DNA of 64,000 bases, taken from assembly GCA_937899835.1 (NCBI GenBank), contig CALCCE010000095.1:1-64000 (forward strand). Reading direction: 5' to 3'. Every line of letters starts with the position of its first letter. Within the stretch, counting starts at the first letter, position 1. Of the stretch, positions 1 through 8,854 are shown piece after piece. The notes below the pieces were generated by a model that saw nothing but the letters and a program-made list of their open reading frames with translations, had not been told where the DNA came from and ran no database searches. The translations under genes and the position numbers were made by a program. This stretch comes from an uncultured Flavobacteriales bacterium (GTDB lineage: Bacteria > Bacteroidota > Bacteroidia > Flavobacteriales_G > Salibacteraceae).

Positions 1-257
1 GTTTCAACTGAAGCCTTCTGATCTCGAGGTATTGGTCGGTCAAATCTTTGAGGTGATTGATTTTGCGAAACACACCCCAAAGTTCTTGATGAGTCACCAA
101 ATCCATGAAGTGGTCAAACTGCTGTTCATTCGAAAAAATCATAGGAACATATTTTAATTGATTCATGTCCCTGTGGTTTGGGGGCTACAAAATTCACCAG
201 CAAGGTTTCGGTACGAACCCGCAGGGCTTGACCTTGATCGTGAAATTTTACTTCCAT
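1..257 (-). pseudogene. Frameshifted small protein gene, runs off left edge
   Basis: Two overlapping minus-strand reading frames look like halves of one gene. The first starts at an ATG (position 257), begins MEVKFHDQGQALRVRTE and stops at 126 after about 43 codons. The second continues off the window edge with NEQQFDHFMDLVTHQELWGV. They meet at a run of six T on the minus strand (plus-strand A at 133-138). Removing one T joins them as SYDFSNEQQFD without a stop. The alternative is that the downstream frame starts on its own at ATG 166 or 142. I do not recognise the family. It lies beyond the pruA terminator, so it is a separate unit. Sequencing error, real mutation and slippage are all possible. 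Confidence 0.45.
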
Positions 258-356
258 ATTAGCCAAGAAATAGGTAAGGCCCCCTATTTACTGAAAATGA
301 GAATAAGTATTCGAATAGATTTAAGGAAAAGCGTTTGCCAGCCAAAACACTTTTAT

Positions 357-391
357 GCAAAAAAAGGGGACCCTCTTGTGAAAGTCCCCTT
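357..391 (-). terminator. Intrinsic terminator of pruA
   Basis: An 8-bp perfect stem (AAGGGGAC at 364-371 with GTCCCCTT at 384-391) has a 12-nt loop and is followed, on the minus strand, by a run of seven T. It lies about 27 bases after the pruA stop codon. Confidence 0.85.
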
Positions 392-417
392 CAGAAAGTA
401 AGAGATAATATGGCTAC

Positions 418-2043
418 TTAGCCCAGAAAAGGATAGCGGTAATTCGTAGCAGGAACAAAAGTTTCCTTGATCGTGCGTGGTGATACCCAACGCAATAAGT
501 TGAGGTAAGAGCCCGCCTTGTCGTTTGTGCCCGAACCACGAGCACCACCAAAGGGTTGCTGACCCACCACCGCACCAGTGGGCTTATCATTAATATAAAA
601 GTTACCCGCAGCATTCTCTAACCGTTTGGTCGCCAAAGCAATCGCATACCGGTCTTGTGAAAGTATTGCTCCAGTCAAAGCATATTCGCTGGTTTCATCT
701 ACCAGGTCCAAAGTGGCTTCAAACTCGTTTTCAGGGTAAACGTAAATCGTAATCACTGGACCAAAAATTTCTTCACACATGGTGCGAAACTTGGGATTGC
801 TGGTAACTACAACAGTGGGTTCGATGAAATAGCCCTTTGACTTATCGTAGTTGCCACCGGCGATAATCTCTGCATCGCCTGCTCCTTTGATGTAGTCAAT
901 ATAACTTGCAATTTTATCGAATGCCCGTTCATCGATCACCGCATTAATGAAGTTGGACGGATCGTCGGGTGGACCCATTTTAAAGCTGTTTACATCCGTC
1001 ACCACCTGTGCTTTCACAGCATCCCAAATGTTTGAAGGAATGTAGGCACGAGAAGCAGCCGAACACTTTTGTCCTTGGAATTCAAAAGAACCACGCGTAA
1101 TGGCGGTAGCAACTTCGGCCGCAACTGCGCTACGGTGTGCTACAATGAAATCCTTGCCTCCGGTTTCTCCCACAATGCGAGGATAAGACCGGTATTTCTC
1201 AATGTTGTTCCCAACCGTTTTCCACAAGTTGCGGAAAACGCCTGTTGAACCGGTAAAATGAAGACCAGCAAGATCACGGTGGTTGAAAACAACCTCACCG
1301 GCATCAGGTCCGTCCATGGTGATCAGGTTGATCACCCCATCGGGCAATCCGGCAGCTTTGAACAACTCCATGATCACTTGTGCTGAATACACCTGGCTAT
1401 CGGCAGGCTTCCAAACGCAAACATTGCCCATCAAAGCAGCAGAAGCTGGAAGGTTGGCGCAAATAGAAGTGAAATTGAAGGGAGTAATGCAGAATACAAA
1501 TCCTTCCAATGGCCGGTATTCCAAGCGGTTCCACATGCCCGGAAGGCTATCCGGTTGGTTGAGATAAATCTCTTGCATGTAGTAAGCGTTGAACTTTAGG
1601 AAATCGATCAGCTCGCAAGCAGCATCGATCTCAGCCTGAAAAGCATTTTTGCTTTGTGCCAACATAGTAGCAGCATTCATTTTGGCCCGAAAAGGCCCAG
1701 CAAGCAAATCGGCCGCTTTGAGAAAAATACTGGCCCGGTGTTCCCAGGAAAGGGAAGCCCAGGCAGGACGAGCCGCCAAAGCAGCATCAATAGCGGCTTG
1801 AGCGTGTTCTTGAGTACCGTAGTTGAAATGGCCCAACACATGTTGGTGGTCGTGGGGAGGAGCCATTGGGCGTTTGTCATCAGTGCGAACCTCTTCGCTA
1901 CCAATATACATAGGAACATCAATAGTTTGACTACTCAACTCGCGGTAAGCGGCCATCAATTCTTCGAGTTCCGGACTTCCGGGAGCATAGCTCAAAACCG
2001 GTTCGTTCTCAGGATATGGAATGCTGTAAACTCCTTTAGACAT
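418..2043 (-). CDS. pruA: L-glutamate gamma-semialdehyde dehydrogenase (1-pyrroline-5-carboxylate dehydrogenase)
   Basis: This enzyme oxidises glutamate-5-semialdehyde to glutamate with NAD+, the second step of proline catabolism in the cytoplasm. The 541-residue protein is a full-length stand-alone aldehyde dehydrogenase of the P5CDH type. Visible motifs are the Rossmann-region FTGSTGVF near residue 263, the general-base Glu293 in VGETGGKDF and the nucleophile Cys327 in FQGQKCSAASRAY, which is typical of P5CDH. The length matches Bacteroidota PruA rather than the bifunctional PutA. No proline dehydrogenase is adjacent, so that step must be encoded elsewhere. The gene stands alone between its own promoter match and an intrinsic terminator. 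Confidence 0.96.
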   Translation of the reverse strand: MSKGVYSIPYPENEPVLSYAPGSPELEELMAAYRELSSQTIDVPMYIGSEEVRTDDKRPMAPPHDHQHVLGHFNYGTQEHAQAAIDAALAARPAWASLSWEHRASIFLKAADLLAGPFRAKMNAATMLAQSKNAFQAEIDAACELIDFLKFNAYYMQEIYLNQPDSLPGMWNRLEYRPLEGFVFCITPFNFTSICANLPASAALMGNVCVWKPADSQVYSAQVIMELFKAAGLPDGVINLITMDGPDAGEVVFNHRDLAGLHFTGSTGVFRNLWKTVGNNIEKYRSYPRIVGETGGKDFIVAHRSAVAAEVATAITRGSFEFQGQKCSAASRAYIPSNIWDAVKAQVVTDVNSFKMGPPDDPSNFINAVIDERAFDKIASYIDYIKGAGDAEIIAGGNYDKSKGYFIEPTVVVTSNPKFRTMCEEIFGPVITIYVYPENEFEATLDLVDETSEYALTGAILSQDRYAIALATKRLENAAGNFYINDKPTGAVVGQQPFGGARGSGTNDKAGSYLNLLRWVSPRTIKETFVPATNYRYPFLG

Positions 2044-2091
2044 GGTGTTTTTCGCAGTTTTCTGGTTGGAAAATCAGATTGAAATCACCGC

Positions 2092-2121
2092 CAAAGTTAC
2101 GCTTTTGACCATAGCCACCAA
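2092..2121 (-). promoter_or_regulatory. Promoter of pruA (TTG-N19-TAACTTTG)
   Basis: On the minus strand, TAACTTTG (2099 down to 2092) matches the Bacteroidota -7 consensus TAnnTTTG, with TTG at 2121-2119 exactly 19 nt upstream as the -33 element. The predicted start would leave a leader of roughly 45 nt before the pruA ATG at 2043. Confidence 0.6.
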
Positions 2122-2156
2122 GGACCTGAAAAAGAAGTAAATGTATGGATGGAAAA

Positions 2157-2543
2157 TTAATTCAGCCGGTGTGGAACGATCATGAAAAATTCGGGAATTC
2201 GCACCCGAAATTGTCCATTGTCCAGTTTGCGTTGCATCAGGTAGGTGCCGTGCATTTTTCCAATTTCGGTAGTAAGACTACAGGCCGATTCATAAGAATA
2301 TAGATCACCCGGTGCCAGGGTGGGTTGTTCACCAATAACCCCTTCTCCTTCCACTTGGCGATGTTCCCCGTTCGAATCGAAAATGAACCAGTGCCTGCGC
2401 AATAGCTTCACCGTGTAATCACTCATGTTCTCAATTTTAATCTGATAAGAGAACAAGTAGTTGTTCCTCCTTGGATCAGAATACTCAGGCTTGTAAGTGG
2501 CCTTAACCGAAATTTTTATGCCAGCAGTGACTGCGGTAAACAT
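2157..2543 (-). CDS. apaG: ApaG / CorD family protein (DUF525)
   Basis: The 128-residue protein is almost entirely the ApaG domain, a fibronectin-III-like beta sandwich. Recognisable segments are the N-terminal GIKISVKATYKPEYSDP, the central LLRRHWFIFDSNGE, the GEGVIGEQPTLAPGD stretch that in the family carries the conserved glycines, and the C-terminal MHGTYLMQRK. Members are linked to Co2+/Mg2+ resistance and nucleotide metabolism, but the biochemical role remains unsettled. It is probably a separate transcription unit, with 77 nt between it and the plug gene upstream. Confidence 0.92.
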   Translation of the reverse strand: MFTAVTAGIKISVKATYKPEYSDPRRNNYLFSYQIKIENMSDYTVKLLRRHWFIFDSNGEHRQVEGEGVIGEQPTLAPGDLYSYESACSLTTEIGKMHGTYLMQRKLDNGQFRVRIPEFFMIVPHRLN

Positions 2544-2620
2544 GATTATCTAATGAGGCTCAAAGTGAGACTAACAAGTATAGCGAAACATCCAATGGGA
2601 AGCAAGCCGAAACGAACGAC

Positions 2621-3937
2621 TTAGGGAAATTGAAAAGTTTCAGCGGCCACAAGACGGTCATAGTCGTCACCCAAGGTGCGGTGATACACCAAAACCGTGT
2701 AGGTGTTTCGGGTTTGTGAGTGGGTACCTTCTACTACTGAAACATCGCCAGAGGGAGCACCATCAGCTACAAACTGATACTCGTAGTTGTAAAAACCTTG
2801 TTTCAAAAACACGGAAGCCTCGTACTGTTTGCGGTTTTCGTTGTACACCATTTTGAAATCCCGCTGGTACTGCCAGTTGGTTAGTGCGCCAAAAATGTAG
2901 ATATCTCCGTTGGGTAACCTTCGATCGTAAGGCAACACAAAGTGCACATAAGCATAGTCAGCGTCCACATCACTATCGGTGTTTCGCTCATCAATTTTAA
3001 TCAGGCGCCAACCATTGATATCGGGTTGGTCGAGGTATACCCGGAACGATCGGCGTTGATCGGGCAGCAAATAAACATGATTGGTACCGTCAATACGTGC
3101 CGTTCTCTCGATTTCTGCGCTGCGGTAGTTGAGGTCTTTTGTATCAAATGGACGGTACTCATTCCCCCCCATAAACACGTTTTCCTCATCACTGTCGTAC
3201 GTCAATTTGTCGTTTTCGGCAAAAGTGGGCTTGATACCGGTTCGTACATTGTCCCAGCGGTAATTTTGCATCAAAACCACATGAACGTCTGTGTAAGGGT
3301 TGGTTAGTTGATAAGCATCAAAGTTCAATACAAAGTCAATTTCCTGATGCGATCGCCGTTGGTTAACGTTGGTGGCCCAATGAATATCCGGAACAACTTG
3401 AATGCGTTTTTCGGAGATGATAAAACGACGGGTAATTACCGGCTCTTGGGGATTTCCGTTTCTGTAAACTACCAAAATGTAGTTGCCCGACTTGGTGAAC
3501 TTGATGTTCTGATTGGGAAAGGTGTATGAATAATGAATAAACCGCTGAAAAGTGTTGCGAGAATACCGGTATTCAGTGATGAAGTCGTCAGGTAGTCCGT
3601 CTACATATTCACTGTACATCAATTCGGATGGCTGCCAGTTGACGTTGCATTGAATAAATGTGACTTGAAAATCAGTGTAATTGGCAGTAAGGTCATCGAA
3701 ATCGAGTCGTAACGTTTCCTCAGAATTCAAGGACAGGAAAGGGGGACTTAATTCCCATTGATCACGGTACAGCATTACCGTGGTGATCTCAGGCAAATAG
3801 GAATGGTCTGCGTAGCGTATTTCGTTGTCGAGGTAATATTCTGAAGCAGTAGAATAATCCTGTGCGATAATCGCGGAAGAAAGACTTAAGAAAAGCCCTG
3901 TCAAACCAACGAAACGCACTATCAGTCTGTTGCACAT
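2621..3937 (-). CDS. DUF5103 family type IX secretion system plug protein
   Basis: The 438-residue protein has a signal peptide (hydrophobic stretch ending near residue 25, followed by QDYSTASEYY) and then the DUF5103 fold. Family features are the early LRLDFDDLTANYTDFQVTF region, the CNVNWQPSELMYSEYVDG motif and the FTKSGNYILVVYRNG strand. In Flavobacterium a DUF5103 protein was seen plugging one state of the SprA translocon of the T9SS, so this one most likely acts in the periplasm or at the outer membrane in T9SS cargo gating. No other T9SS core gene is adjacent. It is divergent from nqrA, with both promoters in the 160-bp gap. Confidence 0.88.
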   Translation of the reverse strand: MCNRLIVRFVGLTGLFLSLSSAIIAQDYSTASEYYLDNEIRYADHSYLPEITTVMLYRDQWELSPPFLSLNSEETLRLDFDDLTANYTDFQVTFIQCNVNWQPSELMYSEYVDGLPDDFITEYRYSRNTFQRFIHYSYTFPNQNIKFTKSGNYILVVYRNGNPQEPVITRRFIISEKRIQVVPDIHWATNVNQRRSHQEIDFVLNFDAYQLTNPYTDVHVVLMQNYRWDNVRTGIKPTFAENDKLTYDSDEENVFMGGNEYRPFDTKDLNYRSAEIERTARIDGTNHVYLLPDQRRSFRVYLDQPDINGWRLIKIDERNTDSDVDADYAYVHFVLPYDRRLPNGDIYIFGALTNWQYQRDFKMVYNENRKQYEASVFLKQGFYNYEYQFVADGAPSGDVSVVEGTHSQTRNTYTVLVYHRTLGDDYDRLVAAETFQFP

Positions 3938-4012
3938 GTGAGATTAAACGTGATAAACCGAAATTAGTATTCCCGATACAAACCAAAGGGTGATAACCGA
4001 GCCCTAAAGGCC

Positions 4013-4020
4013 CAAAATTA
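4013..4020 (-). promoter_or_regulatory. Candidate -7 element for the plug gene
   Basis: TAATTTTG on the minus strand (plus-strand CAAAATTA) matches the -7 consensus about 75 bases upstream of the start at 3937. The nearest CAA that could act as -33 is 25 nt away, longer than usual, so this is a weaker match than the nqrA promoter it faces away from. Confidence 0.4.
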
Positions 4021-4031
4021 GCCCAAATTTG

Positions 4032-4061
4032 TTTGTAGGATTAAACAAATTCGTAATTTTG
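4032..4061 (+). promoter_or_regulatory. nqr operon promoter (TTTG-N18-TAATTTTG)
   Basis: TTTG at 4032-4035 and TAATTTTG at 4054-4061 are spaced by 18 nt, a near-perfect match to the Bacteroidota sigma-ABfr consensus. Transcription would begin near 4065, giving a leader of about 34 nt before the nqrA ATG at 4099. Confidence 0.75.
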
Positions 4062-4098
4062 TGCATCATTTTTTCGAGCAAAGTTACCACCTATTACG

Positions 4099-5451
4099 AT
4101 GGCTAAAAGCGTCAAAATAAGGAAGGGTGTAGACATCAAGCTTGTTGGTAAAGCTGAAAAAGTCTACACCGTTACCACTTCCGACACTTACGCAATTAAA
4201 CCTACCGATTTTCACGGGGTAGTACCAAAGCTGACCGTCAAAGTTGGCGCGGAGGTTAAAGCAGGCGATTCCCTATTTTTCGATAAGAATCACCCGGAAG
4301 TGATTTTTACCTCACCCGTTAGTGGAGAGGTGGTAGAAATCAACCGGGGAGCGAAGCGAAAAATATTGGAAGTTAAAGTGCTGGCTGACAAGCAGGTACG
4401 TTACAAGGAGTTTCGCAAGGCTGATCCTAAAAGCCTCAGCCGGGAAGAAATTCTTGGGCAGCTCTTAGAGGCGGGCATATTTCCATCGATACGTCAACGA
4501 CCGTTCGATGTGATGGCCAATCCGCAGCTGACACCAAAATCAGTGGTTGTTTCGGCCTTCGATAGTGCCCCACTTGCCCCCGATTATGACTTCATTGTTC
4601 ATGGGAAAGAAAGGTTGTTTCAGGTTGGTATTGATGCGTTGACTCAGTTAACCACTGGCAAAGTGCACCTCAATGTACGCGGTGATTCAAATCCCTCGGA
4701 AGTGTTCACCAAGGCAAAGAATGTACAACTCAATAGCTTCAGTGGTCCACATCCGGCCGGTAATGCTGGAGTACAACTGCACCACATCGATCCTATCAAC
4801 AAAGGAGAGAATGTGTGGGTGTTAGATCCTCAAGCAGTTCTGGCCATCGGAATGCTATTTGAAGAAGGCCGTTACAATGCCGAACGGGTAATAGCACTGG
4901 TAGGTTCTGAAGTAGAAAAGCCTCGTTACATCAAGGTAATTCAGGGAACCTGCGTGAAGAACCTTTTGGAGGGCAATTTAAAACAAGGTAAAGACCTTAG
5001 AATCATTAGTGGTAACGTACTCACCGGAACTACCATCACCCAAGAGGGCTACTTAGGATTCTATCATCCCCAGATAACTGTCATCCCAGAAGGAAATCAC
5101 AGCGAATTTTTGGGGTGGATTGCTCCAGGGTTTGATAAATTTAGCCTATCAAGAACGTTTTTTAGTTGGTTGATGCCAAGTAAAAACTACAGCTTGGATA
5201 CCAACAAACACGGAGAAAAGCGTGCTTTTGTTGTAACAGGACAATATGAAAAGGTATTTCCAATGGACATTTATCCTATGCACCTCATCAAAGCCATCAT
5301 GGTAGAAGATGTAGAGTTAATGGAAAACCTGGGAATATATGAGGTGGCTCCAGAAGATTTCGCCTTGTGCGAATTTGCCTGTACCTCCAAGATAAACCTT
5401 CAAGACATCGTTCGAGAAGGTTTGGACATTGTAAGGAAAGAATACGGATAA
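4099..5451 (+). CDS. nqrA: Na+-translocating NADH:quinone reductase subunit A
   Basis: NqrA is the cytoplasmic, cofactor-free subunit of Na+-NQR, which couples NADH oxidation by quinone to Na+ export. The 450-residue length is normal. Family segments are the N-terminal KIRKGVDIKLVGKA, the biotinyl-lipoyl-like hammerhead (KAGDSLFFDKNHPEVIFTSP) and the C-terminal FALCEFACTSKINLQDIVREG. It is the first gene of an ordered nqrABCDEF operon, only 20 bases before nqrB, and follows a strong promoter match. Confidence 0.98.
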   Translation: MAKSVKIRKGVDIKLVGKAEKVYTVTTSDTYAIKPTDFHGVVPKLTVKVGAEVKAGDSLFFDKNHPEVIFTSPVSGEVVEINRGAKRKILEVKVLADKQVRYKEFRKADPKSLSREEILGQLLEAGIFPSIRQRPFDVMANPQLTPKSVVVSAFDSAPLAPDYDFIVHGKERLFQVGIDALTQLTTGKVHLNVRGDSNPSEVFTKAKNVQLNSFSGPHPAGNAGVQLHHIDPINKGENVWVLDPQAVLAIGMLFEEGRYNAERVIALVGSEVEKPRYIKVIQGTCVKNLLEGNLKQGKDLRIISGNVLTGTTITQEGYLGFYHPQITVIPEGNHSEFLGWIAPGFDKFSLSRTFFSWLMPSKNYSLDTNKHGEKRAFVVTGQYEKVFPMDIYPMHLIKAIMVEDVELMENLGIYEVAPEDFALCEFACTSKINLQDIVREGLDIVRKEYG

Positions 5452-5471
5452 TAAAGAGAAAGAGAGACGAG

Positions 5472-6695
5472 ATGAAGCTATTCAGAAACCTGCTAGACAG
5501 CGTCAAGCCTCAGTTCGATGAGGGTGGCAAGTTGCATAAGTTCTTACCTGCCTATGATGCTTTTGAAACTTTTCTTTTTGTTCCAGATCACACCACGCAT
5601 TCCGGATCACACATCCGTGATGGTATTGACCTGAAGCGCACCATGATCATGGTGGTGCTCGCCATGGTGCCCTGCTTGCTGTTTGGTATGTGGAACACAG
5701 GCCACCAACACTTTCTTGCCCTTGGCGAGATGACCGGGCTTGGTGATGGATTGATCGACAAGTTACTGTATGGAGCATTGCGTGTGATGCCCTTAGTGGT
5801 GGTTAGCTACGGTGCTGGCTTGGGAGTTGAGTTTTTGTTTGCCATTATTCGAAAGGAACAGGTAAACGAAGGATTTCTCGTATCAGGAATGCTTATACCG
5901 CTTTGTATGCCAGTGGAAGTACCACTCTGGATGGTTGCTCTGGCCACTGTGTTTGCCGTGGTTATCGGCAAAGAAGTATTTGGAGGTACTGGAATGAACA
6001 TCCTTAATGTAGCATTGACCGCTCGTGCCTTTTTATTCTTTGCATATCCTACTATGATGTCGGGAGACAAAGTATGGATAGACGCCTCTACCGCTGATGG
6101 ACAGACTTTGGCAGATAGTTATACAGGAGCCACTGCCCTCGGTGATTTAGCCAATCTTGCCAAAATGGATGCTGGTGCTGAAGGCACTACAGCCATTTGG
6201 TCTACTTTCCAGGCAGGTGGAGATTATAGTTTTATGAACGCCTTTCTGGGATTCATTCCAGGTTCAGTAGGCGAAACTTCAGCGTTAGCATGTTTGCTTG
6301 GAGCGGGTATTCTCCTCTTCACTGGTATTGGTAGCTGGAGGATTATGCTTTCCATGTTATTTGGTGGTTTGGTAATGGGAGCCATCTTCAACCTTTGGGG
6401 TGATAACATGTTTATGGAAGTCCCACCACACCACCAATTGGTAATTGGCGGATTTATGTTCGGTATGGTCTTTATGGCTACTGATCCCGTTACCGCTTCC
6501 CAAACCAATACAGGTAAATGGATTTATGGTTTTGGATGTGGCTTTTTCGGGATCATGATTCGGGTGTTCAACCCAGCGTATCCGGAAGGCATCATGCTGG
6601 CCATTCTCTTTATGAATGTAATGGCTCCGTTCATTGATCACTACGTGGTGCAAGCCAACATCAATCGCCGACTCAAACGTCTCAAAGTCGCTTAA
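5472..6695 (+). CDS. nqrB: Na+-translocating NADH:quinone reductase subunit B
   Basis: NqrB is a multi-spanning subunit that carries riboflavin and a covalently bound FMN and is thought to form the Na+ path. I chose the ATG at 5472 because translation from there begins MKLFRNLLDSVKPQF, as in the family; a longer in-frame extension overlaps nqrA and is not NqrB-like. The 407-residue protein shows at least eight hydrophobic spans. The covalent flavinylation motif is TGAT at residues 218-221, so Thr221 is the predicted FMN-phosphothreonine, installed by the ApbE encoded downstream. Confidence 0.98.
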   Translation: MKLFRNLLDSVKPQFDEGGKLHKFLPAYDAFETFLFVPDHTTHSGSHIRDGIDLKRTMIMVVLAMVPCLLFGMWNTGHQHFLALGEMTGLGDGLIDKLLYGALRVMPLVVVSYGAGLGVEFLFAIIRKEQVNEGFLVSGMLIPLCMPVEVPLWMVALATVFAVVIGKEVFGGTGMNILNVALTARAFLFFAYPTMMSGDKVWIDASTADGQTLADSYTGATALGDLANLAKMDAGAEGTTAIWSTFQAGGDYSFMNAFLGFIPGSVGETSALACLLGAGILLFTGIGSWRIMLSMLFGGLVMGAIFNLWGDNMFMEVPPHHQLVIGGFMFGMVFMATDPVTASQTNTGKWIYGFGCGFFGIMIRVFNPAYPEGIMLAILFMNVMAPFIDHYVVQANINRRLKRLKVA

Positions 6696-6714
6696 CTTCT
6701 GAAAGACAACGACC

Positions 6715-7476
6715 ATGGCTATTAATAAAAACAGCAACACATTCACCTTCCTGTTCGCCACAGGTTTGGTGGTGGTATTTGGTTCCTTGCTTGCCATTGC
6801 GGCCGAAGGGCTCAAGCCCTTTCAAAAGGAAAACCTGCGGCAGAAGAAAATGCTTGACATTCTCACTTCCATGGGCATAGAGGCCGAACGCTCTCAGGCA
6901 CCTGAGTTGTTCCAAACCTATAACAAACAGCGTATTCTACTCTCAAGCACAGGAGAGGTAATTAGCTCTTTGGAAGGTGATATTGATCCGTTAAACGCAG
7001 AAGATGCTTTTAACGTTGACATTAAAAAAGAATACAGAAATTTCCGGGGAGATGACGCCTCCAAACGTCGTTATCCCATGTTTATGTTCGAAAAAGAAGG
7101 AGAAACCCTCTACGTTGTACCCATGGTAGGCACAGGCTTGTGGGGACCAATTTGGGGCTTTATGGCGCTAAAAGATGACCTTAACACCGTATATGGTGCC
7201 ACCTTCGATCACAAAACCGAAACCCCTGGGTTAGGGGCAGAAATTCGCACCCCACAATTCCATGCACAGTTTCCTGGAGAAATGATCTACAACACCAACG
7301 GTGATTTCGTCTCCATTGAGGTAACGAAAGGTGCCAGCGGCCCTGATAACAAGCATGCAGTTGACGGAATCACCGGAGGAACCATCACCAGTGACGGTGT
7401 GGATGAAATGATCCGGCGTACGCTGACGGTTTACCAACCTTATTTTGAATCGCAAAAATCACTCTCTTCCTTATGA
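6715..7476 (+). CDS. nqrC: Na+-translocating NADH:quinone reductase subunit C
   Basis: NqrC has one N-terminal membrane span (about residues 10-30) and a periplasmic FMN-binding domain. The covalent FMN site is in ITGGTITSDGV, making Thr223 the predicted attachment residue; the motif is TGGT instead of the commoner SGAT. The PGLGAEI segment of the FMN-binding domain is present at about residue 173. At 253 residues it is of normal length. Its stop overlaps the nqrD start by 4 bases (ATGA), implying translational coupling. Confidence 0.97.
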   Translation: MAINKNSNTFTFLFATGLVVVFGSLLAIAAEGLKPFQKENLRQKKMLDILTSMGIEAERSQAPELFQTYNKQRILLSSTGEVISSLEGDIDPLNAEDAFNVDIKKEYRNFRGDDASKRRYPMFMFEKEGETLYVVPMVGTGLWGPIWGFMALKDDLNTVYGATFDHKTETPGLGAEIRTPQFHAQFPGEMIYNTNGDFVSIEVTKGASGPDNKHAVDGITGGTITSDGVDEMIRRTLTVYQPYFESQKSLSSL

Positions 7477-8171
7477 GCACTGAAGCACCAGTAGTAGAAG
7501 AGAAGAAAGTAAAAGCGCCCTCAGAGCCGCTCTTCTCCAAGAAAAACCGGAAACTACTTTCCGACCCAATGGATGACCAAAACCCGATTACCGTTCAGGT
7601 ACTCGGAATTTGCTCCGCTCTCGCGATTACTGTTCAGGTAAAACAAGCGGTAGTAATGTCTTTATCCGTATTGGCGGTAATGGTTTTTGGCAACATGATC
7701 ATCTCCTTGATGCGCAACATGATTCCCGATCGAATTCGAATCATTGTTCAGTTGGTGGTAGTGGCATCGCTCGTAATTCTTGTAGATCAGGTCTTGAAGG
7801 CTTTTGCTTTTGAGGTGAGTCAGGCCCTTTCCGTATTCGTGGGATTGATCATTACCAATTGCATCATCATGGGGCGTTTGGAAGCATTTGCTCTTGGAAA
7901 CAAAGTATGGCCTTCCGTCCTTGATGGGTTAGGCAACGCTGCTGCTTATGGTGTGATTCTTATCCTGGTGTCGGTAGTTCGTGAGCTCTTTGGATCTGGA
8001 AAATTGTTTGGCTTCGAATTGTTTGGCAATGCCACTGAAGGTACCGGGCTGTACGCCATTGGATACATGAACAACAACCTGATGATTTTGCCTCCGATGG
8101 CACTCATAACGGTCGGTGTCATTATTTGGATCCAGCGCAGCCGCAACCGAAAACTGATCGAAGAGAACTAA
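7473..8171 (+). CDS. nqrD: Na+-translocating NADH:quinone reductase subunit D
   Basis: NqrD is a six-helix membrane subunit that, with NqrE, holds an iron centre inside the membrane. The two ligand cysteines are visible: Cys47 in LGICSALAIT and Cys130 in ITNCIIMGR. At 232 residues it has a lysine-rich cytoplasmic N-terminus of about 35 residues before the conserved DQNPITVQVLG, somewhat longer than the Vibrio protein as I recall it. It overlaps nqrC by 4 bases. Confidence 0.97.
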   Translation: MSTEAPVVEEKKVKAPSEPLFSKKNRKLLSDPMDDQNPITVQVLGICSALAITVQVKQAVVMSLSVLAVMVFGNMIISLMRNMIPDRIRIIVQLVVVASLVILVDQVLKAFAFEVSQALSVFVGLIITNCIIMGRLEAFALGNKVWPSVLDGLGNAAAYGVILILVSVVRELFGSGKLFGFELFGNATEGTGLYAIGYMNNNLMILPPMALITVGVIIWIQRSRNRKLIEEN

Positions 8172-8207
8172 ATCAACATTCATCATCCCCAACAGTAACA
8201 TCTAATC

Positions 8208-8816
8208 ATGGGTTACGCTGATATTTTTCTAAAAGCCATTTTTGTCGAGAACATGATCTTTGCCTACTTCTTGGGCATGTGTTCTTACCTGGCGGTTTCC
8301 AAAACTGTGAAAACAGGTATGGGACTTGGTTTGGCCGTGATCTTTGTACTCGGCATCACCGTTCCTATTAACTACTTACTTGAAAACTACGTTTTGAAAG
8401 AAGGGGCACTCGATTGGTTAGATACCAGTTTTGCCACCCTCGATTTGAGCTTTCTAAGCTTTATTATGTTCATTGCGGTCATTGCATCCATGGTACAGTT
8501 GGTAGAGATGATCGTTGAAAAATTCGCTCCAGCGCTGTATGGTGCACTGGGAATTTTCCTCCCTTTGATTGCAGTAAACTGTTCCATTTTAGGTGGAGCG
8601 TTGTTCATGCAGGAGCGTCAATACGCTAATATTGGTGAAGCCACCATTTTTGGATTGGGATCAGGAGTAGGTTGGTGGTTGGCCATTGTGGCCATCGCAG
8701 CCATCCGCGAAAAAATTCGCTACTCTCACGTGCCTGAACCATTGAGAGGGCTGGGGATTACTTTCATCATCACCGGATTGATGGGAATTGCCTTTATGAG
8801 CTTTATGGGTATATAA
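8208..8816 (+). CDS. nqrE: Na+-translocating NADH:quinone reductase subunit E
   Basis: NqrE is the pseudo-symmetric partner of NqrD, six membrane spans in opposite orientation. The iron-ligand cysteines are Cys25 in [11 protein letters not shown] and Cys125 in [12 protein letters not shown]. The 202-residue length is standard. It follows nqrD after 36 bases and precedes nqrF by 38, so all six genes are probably one transcript. Confidence 0.97.
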   Translation: MGYADIFLKAIFVENMIFAYFLGMCSYLAVSKTVKTGMGLGLAVIFVLGITVPINYLLENYVLKEGALDWLDTSFATLDLSFLSFIMFIAVIASMVQLVEMIVEKFAPALYGALGIFLPLIAVNCSILGGALFMQERQYANIGEATIFGLGSGVGWWLAIVAIAAIREKIRYSHVPEPLRGLGITFIITGLMGIAFMSFMGI

Positions 8817-8854
8817 TAGAAGGATAATTAGAAGAATCTAATAAGCGAGAGAAA

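Noticed and set aside
165-401. A 78-codon plus-strand ORF at the left edge
   Set aside because: It is antisense to the frameshifted gene and passes through the pruA terminator stem, with no recognisable features.
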